DNA of 22,836 nucleotides from an uncultured Actinotalea sp. GTDB lineage: Bacteria; Actinomycetota; Actinomycetes; Actinomycetales; Cellulomonadaceae. The position numbers and the translations under genes were made by a program. The first letter of the stretch is position 1. Each line of letters starts with the position of its first letter. Location of the stretch: contig NZ_CAMPHH010000014.1 in the NCBI RefSeq assembly GCF_946885855.1, forward strand, positions 1 to 22,836. Direction: 5' to 3'. Shown here in pieces: positions 18,945 through 22,836 of the stretch. The notes beneath the pieces were generated by a model that did not search any database, was not told where the DNA came from, and saw only the letters and a list, made by a program, of their open reading frames with translations.

Positions 18945-20129
18945 ATGTCGATCGACAGCATCTTCTACCCGCTCAAGTGGGTCGTCGCGTGGATCATGTA
19001 CGGCTTCCACGAGCTGCTCACGGCGATCGGCCTGCCCTCGGAGTCGGGGGCGGCCTGGGTCGGTTCGATCGTGGGCCTCGTCGTCGTCATCCGGATCCTG
19101 CTCATCCCGCTGTTCGTGAAGCAGATCAAGGCGTCGCGAGGCATGCAGCTGGTGGCGCCGGAGCTGCAGAAGGTGCAGAAGAAGTACAAGGGGAAGACGG
19201 ACCCGGCGTCGCGTGAGGCGATGACGCGGGAGACGATGGAGCTGTACAAGAAGCACGGCACGAACCCGTTCGCGTCGTGCCTGCCGATCCTGGCCCAGTC
19301 CCCCGTGTTCTTCGCACTGTTCCGCGTCCTGTACACGCTGCCGTCGGTCGCGGAGGGGACGTACCAGGACGGCGGCCGCGACAGCATCGGACCGATCGAC
19401 CAGCAGCTGGCGCAGGAGGCGGAGAGCGCGACGATCTTCGGTGCGCGGATCTCCGAGACCTTCCTCGGGTCGGACGACATCCGCGTGAAGGTCGTGACGG
19501 TGCTGCTCATCGTGGCCATGTCCGCCACGACCTTCTTCACGCAGAAGCAGCTGACGCAGAAGAACATGCCGGCGTCCGCCCTGCAGGGACCGATGGCGCA
19601 GCAGCAGAAGATGCTCCTCTACCTGCTGCCCCTGATCTTCGCGATCTCCGGCGTCAACTTCCCGATCGGTGTCCTCGTCTACTGGACGACCACGAACCTG
19701 TGGTCGATGGGGCAGCAGTTCTACGTCATCCGCAACAACCCGACGCCCGGGTCCGAGGCAGAGCGGATGCTCAAGGAGCGTCGTGCTCGCAAGGCGGCCC
19801 GCCGGGGTGAGGTCCTCGAGACCGAGACGCCGACGGTCGTCGAGACCAAGCCGACGGGACAGCGGCAGCAGCCCAAGCGCAAGGACCGGGCCAGGAGCAC
19901 CCGCCCGCCTCAGAAGCCCGCTGGCCCGGTCCGGCCGGTCGCCGGTGAACCGGCCGAGGCGGCCGAGGCGGCCGAGGCGGACGCGGAGGCGGCGCCGTCC
20001 TCCGGCGACGCGACGAAGCCCGCGGCCGACGGTGCCGGTGGCTCGGGTCCGGGGAGCTCCGGCGGCCCGGCCCGGCCCGGCCCGGCGAAGCGGAAGCCCC
20101 GGGGCAAGGGTCGCCCGAGCGGAAGCTGA
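18945..20129 (+). CDS. yidC: Membrane protein insertase YidC/Oxa1
   Basis: Inserts and folds membrane proteins, alone or with SecYEG. It has 394 residues. The Oxa1 core spans about 38-265: a membrane segment with the groove Arg50 (VVVIRILLIPLF, 46-57), the cytoplasmic hairpin VAPELQKVQKKYKGK (70-84), NPFASCLPILAQSPVFFALFR region (107-127), and C-terminal segments including LLYLLPLIFAISGVNFPIGV (224-243) and VYWTTTNLWSMGQQF (245-259). The first segment lies at about 9-30. There is no lipobox. The tail (about 270-394) is charged, ends KRKPRGKGRPSGS, and probably helps contact ribosomes. It contains three 9-bp GCCGAGGCG repeats (19953-19979) and four CCCGG repeats (20066-20085). ATG 18945 has GAGGAG nine bases upstream; an in-frame upstream GTG at 18789 would run through yidD and is rejected. 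Confidence 0.97.
   Translation: MSIDSIFYPLKWVVAWIMYGFHELLTAIGLPSESGAAWVGSIVGLVVVIRILLIPLFVKQIKASRGMQLVAPELQKVQKKYKGKTDPASREAMTRETMELYKKHGTNPFASCLPILAQSPVFFALFRVLYTLPSVAEGTYQDGGRDSIGPIDQQLAQEAESATIFGARISETFLGSDDIRVKVVTVLLIVAMSATTFFTQKQLTQKNMPASALQGPMAQQQKMLLYLLPLIFAISGVNFPIGVLVYWTTTNLWSMGQQFYVIRNNPTPGSEAERMLKERRARKAARRGEVLETETPTVVETKPTGQRQQPKRKDRARSTRPPQKPAGPVRPVAGEPAEAAEAAEADAEAAPSSGDATKPAADGAGGSGPGSSGGPARPGPAKRKPRGKGRPSGS
19953..19979 (+). repeat. Three 9-bp tandem repeats in the yidC tail
   Basis: GCCGAGGCG occurs three times head to tail and encodes AEAAEAAEA. The unit is a multiple of three, so copy change would only alter the length of the acidic linker. Confidence 0.8.
20066..20085 (+). 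repeat. Four CCCGG pentamers in the yidC tail
   Basis: CCCGG repeats four times in tandem within the Pro/Gly/Arg-rich end of yidC. Unlike the 9-bp repeats, gain or loss of one unit would shift the frame for the final basic residues. Confidence 0.8.
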
Positions 20130-20200
20130 GCGGGCGCACAGATCCACGCAGCGGGTCCGGTGTGACGCCGGTCCCCTGGAGAGCACGACAGGAGACAACG

Positions 20201-20713
20201 ATGAGTGGTGCGGCTGACGCCCAGGGCGAGCCCGTCGACGAGCTGCGGCGCCTCGAGGAGGAGGGCGAGATCGCGGCGGACTACCTCGAGGAGCTCCTCG
20301 ACATCGCCGATCTCGACGGCGACATCGACATCGACGTCGACCACGGCCGTGCAGCGGTCGAGATCGTCGCCGAGGCGGGCTCCGAGCGGGGTCTGCGCCG
20401 GCTCGTCGGTCCGGACGGCGAGGTGCTCGACGCGCTCCAGGAGCTGACCCGTCTGGCCGTCCAGGCCAAGACGGGTGAGCGGAGCCGTCTCATGCTCGAC
20501 GTCGCGGGGTACCGGGCTGGGCGTCGTGCCGAGCTCGCCGAGGTGGCGCGCGTCGCCATCGCCGAGGTCAGTGCCACCGGCGCGGCGGTCGCACTGGAGC
20601 CGATGAACCCGTTCGAGCGCAAGGTGGTGCACGACGCGGTGGCGGCTGCAGGCCTGGCGAGCGACAGCGAGGGTGTCGAGCCGTCGCGGCACGTCGTCGT
20701 GCGTCCGGCCTGA
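20201..20713 (+). CDS. jag: Jag / KhpB-type RNA-binding protein (KH and R3H domains)
   Basis: A 170-residue RNA-binding protein of the SpoIIIJ-associated (Jag, KhpB) family encoded after yidC in many Gram-positives. After an acidic N-terminus, a KH-like domain (about 25-100) includes GLRRLVGPDGEVLDALQELT (64-83), with a GPDGEVL loop in the GxxG position. The R3H domain (about 105-168) has MNPFERKVVHDAV (135-147), with Arg140 and His144 as the R-xxx-H pair. The N-terminal Jag_N domain seen in Firmicutes is absent, as is normal in actinobacteria. ATG 20201 is preceded by AGGAGA. It lies 71 bp after yidC and 57 bp before rsmG. Role in actinobacteria is not settled; in Firmicutes KhpB affects RNA binding and cell elongation. 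Confidence 0.93.
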   Translation: MSGAADAQGEPVDELRRLEEEGEIAADYLEELLDIADLDGDIDIDVDHGRAAVEIVAEAGSERGLRRLVGPDGEVLDALQELTRLAVQAKTGERSRLMLDVAGYRAGRRAELAEVARVAIAEVSATGAAVALEPMNPFERKVVHDAVAAAGLASDSEGVEPSRHVVVRPA

Positions 20714-20770
20714 TCGGGTGCGGGAGCTGGTGTCCCCGGGCGGCGCCGGGCCCGCCACACGGGGTCCGCG

Positions 20771-21514
20771 GTGACGGAGGAGGACACCCTGGGGGGTATC
20801 GGCCCGGACACCTCGTCCATCCGTGCACTCCTCGGCGAGCGGTTGCCTGCGGTCGAGCGCTACGCTCGCGCGCTCACTGACCACGGCGTGCTCCGTGGAC
20901 TGCTCGGCCCCCGGGAGCTTCCTCGGCTGTGGGAGCGGCACCTGCTCAACTCGGCCGCTGTCGCACCGCTGCTGCCGGCGCGGGGTGTGGTGGTGGACCT
21001 CGGCAGCGGCGCCGGACTCCCGGGCATCGTGCTGGCGTGTCTGCGGCCCGATCTGTCCTTCGTGCTGGTGGAGCCGATGCTGCGACGGTCCACGTGGCTG
21101 CACGAGGTCACGGGGCTCGTCGGCCTGGAGAACGTCGAGGTGCGGCGCGCCCGGGCGGAGGAGCTCGTCGGCGAGCTCGTCGTCGACGCGGTGACCGCTC
21201 GGGCAGTCGCTCCCCTAGACCGGCTCGCCTCGTGGGCCCTGCCGCTGTGTCGGCAGGGCGGCGAGCTGCTGGCGCTCAAGGGGGATCGGGCCGAGGAGGA
21301 GCTGCACGCCGCGCGGCCCCAGCTGCACGCTCTCGGTGGCGACGACGGCGAGGTCGTCCGCGCGTCTGTGGTCCCAGAGGTGCCGAGCACCGCGGTCATC
21401 CGGGTACGCCGGCTTCAGGCGGCGGCGCCGCAGCAGGCGAACGGCCGGGGCGGTCCGGGCCCGGGTGGGCGACCTGCAGCGCAGCGGCCCGGGTCGCGGA
21501 GGCGGCGCCGGTAG
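20771..21514 (+). CDS. rsmG: 16S rRNA (guanine-527-N7) methyltransferase
   Basis: Uses S-adenosylmethionine to methylate N7 of G527 in 16S rRNA, near the streptomycin-binding region. The 247-residue protein has the RsmG order: LPRLWERHLLNS (50-61), the SAM loop VVVDLGSGAGLPGIVLA (73-89), FVLVEPMLRRSTWL (97-110), TARAVAPLDRLASW (142-155) and LLALKG (167-172). The last 35 residues are Arg/Gly/Pro-rich and not conserved. It starts at GTG 20771 without a strong Shine-Dalgarno. It is the last gene of the rightward operon. In most actinobacteria parA and parB follow; here 1.3 kb of gene-free DNA with parS sites lies between. Confidence 0.96.
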   Translation: MTEEDTLGGIGPDTSSIRALLGERLPAVERYARALTDHGVLRGLLGPRELPRLWERHLLNSAAVAPLLPARGVVVDLGSGAGLPGIVLACLRPDLSFVLVEPMLRRSTWLHEVTGLVGLENVEVRRARAEELVGELVVDAVTARAVAPLDRLASWALPLCRQGGELLALKGDRAEEELHAARPQLHALGGDDGEVVRASVVPEVPSTAVIRVRRLQAAAPQQANGRGGPGPGGRPAAQRPGSRRRRR

Positions 21515-21642
21515 GTCCAGGGCGCCGGGCCCCGGTCCCCCGGATTCGGGCACGACGAGCGCAGACGGCAGCGCGTACCTGCGTACCTCCCGGATGCCCA
21601 GCGACACGACCAGTGACATGGCCAGCGACCCTTCCTGGCGGC

Positions 21643-21656
21643 GTTCCACGTGAAAC
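21643..21656. other. parS: parS site 1
   Basis: GTTCCACGTGAAAC matches the ParB-binding consensus GTTTCACGTGAAAC at 13 of 14 positions. It shares a 19-bp identical stretch, including flanks, with site 3. Confidence 0.9.
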
Positions 21657-21901
21657 GCCACTGCTGGTGACTTCAGGGCCGGCCGGTCTGTGCCACTGCA
21701 AGTCCGGGGTGCGGTCGGTGACCGCTGAGGAGCCCGAGCCCCTGTCCGGGAGGGCATGGGGCTGGGACTGCGATCGCCATGGGCGCAGCAGTGGCACCTG
21801 CGAACAGCGTGAGCGGTGGAGTCGAGCTCCGTCGCCCCGAGGGCGGCAGCGCTCTCGTTCTCGGCTCCAGCTGCGGGCCTGACGGCGGGTTTAGCGGCGA
21901 C

Positions 21902-21915
21902 GTTTCACGTGGAAC
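21902..21915. other. parS: parS site 2
   Basis: GTTTCACGTGGAAC, 13 of 14 to consensus. Read on the other strand it is the same variant as sites 1 and 3. It forms one arm of a 23-bp inverted repeat with site 3. Confidence 0.9.
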
Positions 21916-22283
21916 AGCACTGACGGCGTGAGCCGGCTCTGAGCGACCTCTCTGTGGAGACTGGGACGTGTGCACTTTCCCCGCTCCGGCATCGGAGCCG
22001 GCGGGGGCTGACCCTTCCCCTCATGCTGCGGCGGGAGTGCAGCGGAAGCCACATGGCCGTGAAACGTGCAGCGTCCGCCTCATAGCGCCGTGGGCGCGCA
22101 GCACCTTCCCTTCCGTGGGGCGGCGGTCCGATCTCGTCCCAGTCCGAGTCGCGGGTGTCCCGGACCTCCAGGACTGCAGTCGGACGTTTCGGCATCAGCA
22201 GCGGGCAGTTGCGGCCAGAACTTCTACCGGGGTGCGTCGGGTGGCGCCCTGCGGTGGGCGCCGGAGACGACCCGTGTGTCGGC

Positions 22284-22297
22284 GTTCCACGTGAAAC
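22284..22297. other. parS: parS site 3
   Basis: GTTCCACGTGAAAC, 13 of 14 to consensus, identical in core to site 1 and in inverted orientation to site 2. Confidence 0.9.
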
Positions 22298-22360
22298 GTC
22301 GCCGCTCGAGGCTGCATTGAAGCGAAAGCGGAGCTCGCGGCGATCGCCTCGACGGGCATC

Positions 22361-22423
22361 GTGACGCCGGGTACGGGCTTCGTGACGTCGAGCGCGAGCA
22401 CCGTGACGTCGGGTACGAAGAGT
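22361..22423. repeat. Three 21-bp imperfect tandem repeats
   Basis: Units at 22361-22381, 22382-22402 and 22403-22423, each starting GTGACGYCG. Units 1 and 3 agree at 14 of their first 15 positions; units 1 and 2 agree at about 15 of 21. A weaker unit may precede at 22340. They lie between parS sites 3 and 4 in DNA without a convincing gene. They could be protein-binding iterons or remains of a coding repeat (21 bp equals seven codons). Confidence 0.7.
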
Positions 22424-22478
22424 CGCTGTGTCGCCGCGCGACGTCCGGAGGTCGGACCGCGTCACCGGACCACGCGGG

Positions 22479-22494
22479 CCGGCCGCGCGGCCGG
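22479..22494. terminator. 16-bp perfect palindrome, possible terminator
   Basis: CCGGCCGCGCGGCCGG folds as a 6-bp stem with a GCGC loop and is followed on the plus strand by TTCTTGG, the only T-rich trail after a hairpin seen in this region. It could end a long rsmG-operon transcript or an unrecognised RNA. This is speculative. Confidence 0.3.
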
Positions 22495-22698
22495 TTCTTG
22501 GTGTGCCGGGCGTGGTCCCGAAAGCGGTTCGGGAACTGGTGGCAAGAGGTATGCGACGGGCTCCGGTGTCCGTGCCGGACTCATCGGGCGGACCGGCACA
22601 GGCGGTCGTCACGAGGACGGTCGGCGAACCACATGAACTGAGCCGCCGGCGGCGCTCCCGAGCGGTTCCTCGGGATCCGCACCGTGCTCTCCGGGTGG

Positions 22699-22736
22699 TT
22701 GACGGAACGAGGGTGGACCGTACAGGGCCGTAGTGT
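22699..22736 (+). promoter_or_regulatory. Candidate promoter toward a downstream parA
   Basis: TTGACG (22699-22704) is a good -35. The hexamer at 16-bp spacing, TACAGG (22721-22726), is an imperfect -10. TAGTGT (22731-22736) is a better -10 but too far away. Orientation fits a parA gene beyond the window; parS site 4 would then fall in its leader. Confidence 0.3.
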
Positions 22737-22816
22737 TCCGCCCGGCATTGGCGTGCTCGAGGAGGCCGGTCTGGGGTCACGTCCGGCCGGGGTGGCTTGC
22801 GCCGACCACGGATGCA

Positions 22817-22830
22817 GTTTCACGTGAAAC
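22817..22830. other. parS: parS site 4 (perfect)
   Basis: GTTTCACGTGAAAC, an exact match to the 14-bp parS consensus, at the right edge of the window. It is the only fully symmetrical copy of the four. Confidence 0.97.
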
Positions 22831-22836
22831 GTGGTC

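Larger units (their letters stand above)
21515..22836. other. Gene-free parS region downstream of rsmG
   Basis: About 1.3 kb with no convincing gene. Open frames exist on both strands but have random-looking Arg/Pro/Ser-rich content, no Shine-Dalgarno or family motifs, and they overlap one another. The region contains four parS sites, a 21-bp tandem repeat (22361-22423), a 16-bp palindrome (22479-22494), a small hairpin (GCTCCG-GCAT-CGGAGC, 21983-21998) and a possible promoter near 22699. By synteny it should lead to parA beyond the window end; that gene is not seen. Confidence 0.7.

Noticed and set aside
21905..22780. 291-residue minus-strand open frame in the parS region
   Set aside because: Arg/Thr/Ser-rich random-like content, no start signal, and it contains a parS site and the tandem repeats.

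Overview
This is a high-GC actinobacterial chromosome segment centred on the replication origin. The gene order dnaA / oriC / dnaN / gnd / recF / DUF721 (DciA-type) / gyrB / gyrA / DUF3566 / tRNA-Ile / tRNA-Ala on one arm, and rpmH / rnpA / yidD / yidC / jag / rsmG / parS on the other, is the classic actinobacterial origin layout. The very high GC, the short single-enzyme gnd between dnaN and recF, and the protein styles suggest a Micrococcales member, perhaps Cellulomonas or a relative. That assignment is inference from sequence style, not from a database search.

Layout. Positions 1-5350 are the outer part of the left arm: a cyclophilin peptidyl-prolyl isomerase (-), a divergent membrane-anchored DUF5324-like protein (+), a WrbA-type flavoprotein (-), and a three-domain adenylation / carrier / membrane acyltransferase protein (+). 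The last two diverge from a short region holding a strong DtxR/IdeR-like iron box. Perfect 15-bp hairpins close both ends of this wrbA-acyltransferase block. Positions 5353-5694 hold tRNA-Ala(UGC), a 39-residue DLW-39 protein and tRNA-Ile(GAU), all on the minus strand behind one visible promoter. Positions 5827-15461 are the leftward replication and topology cluster: dnaN-gnd-recF-DUF721, then gyrB-gyrA-DUF3566.

oriC is the 632-bp dnaN-dnaA gap (15462-16093), with about ten degenerate DnaA boxes in two oppositely oriented groups. dnaA (16094-17572) is on the minus strand. A 478-bp divergent gap carries further DnaA boxes and a good promoter (TTGACC-N17-TACCGT) for the rightward operon rpmH-rnpA-yidD-yidC-jag-rsmG (18051-21514). 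That operon covers ribosomal protein L34, tRNA 5' processing, membrane insertion, an RNA-binding partner and 16S rRNA methylation.

The last 1.3 kb (21515-22836) has no convincing gene. It holds four parS centromere sites (one perfect, three with one mismatch), a 21-bp tandem repeat and a 16-bp palindrome, and presumably leads into parA just beyond the window.

Most of the window is conserved housekeeping. The parts most worth a second look are the iron-boxed three-domain protein and the parS/repeat-rich gene-free stretch.
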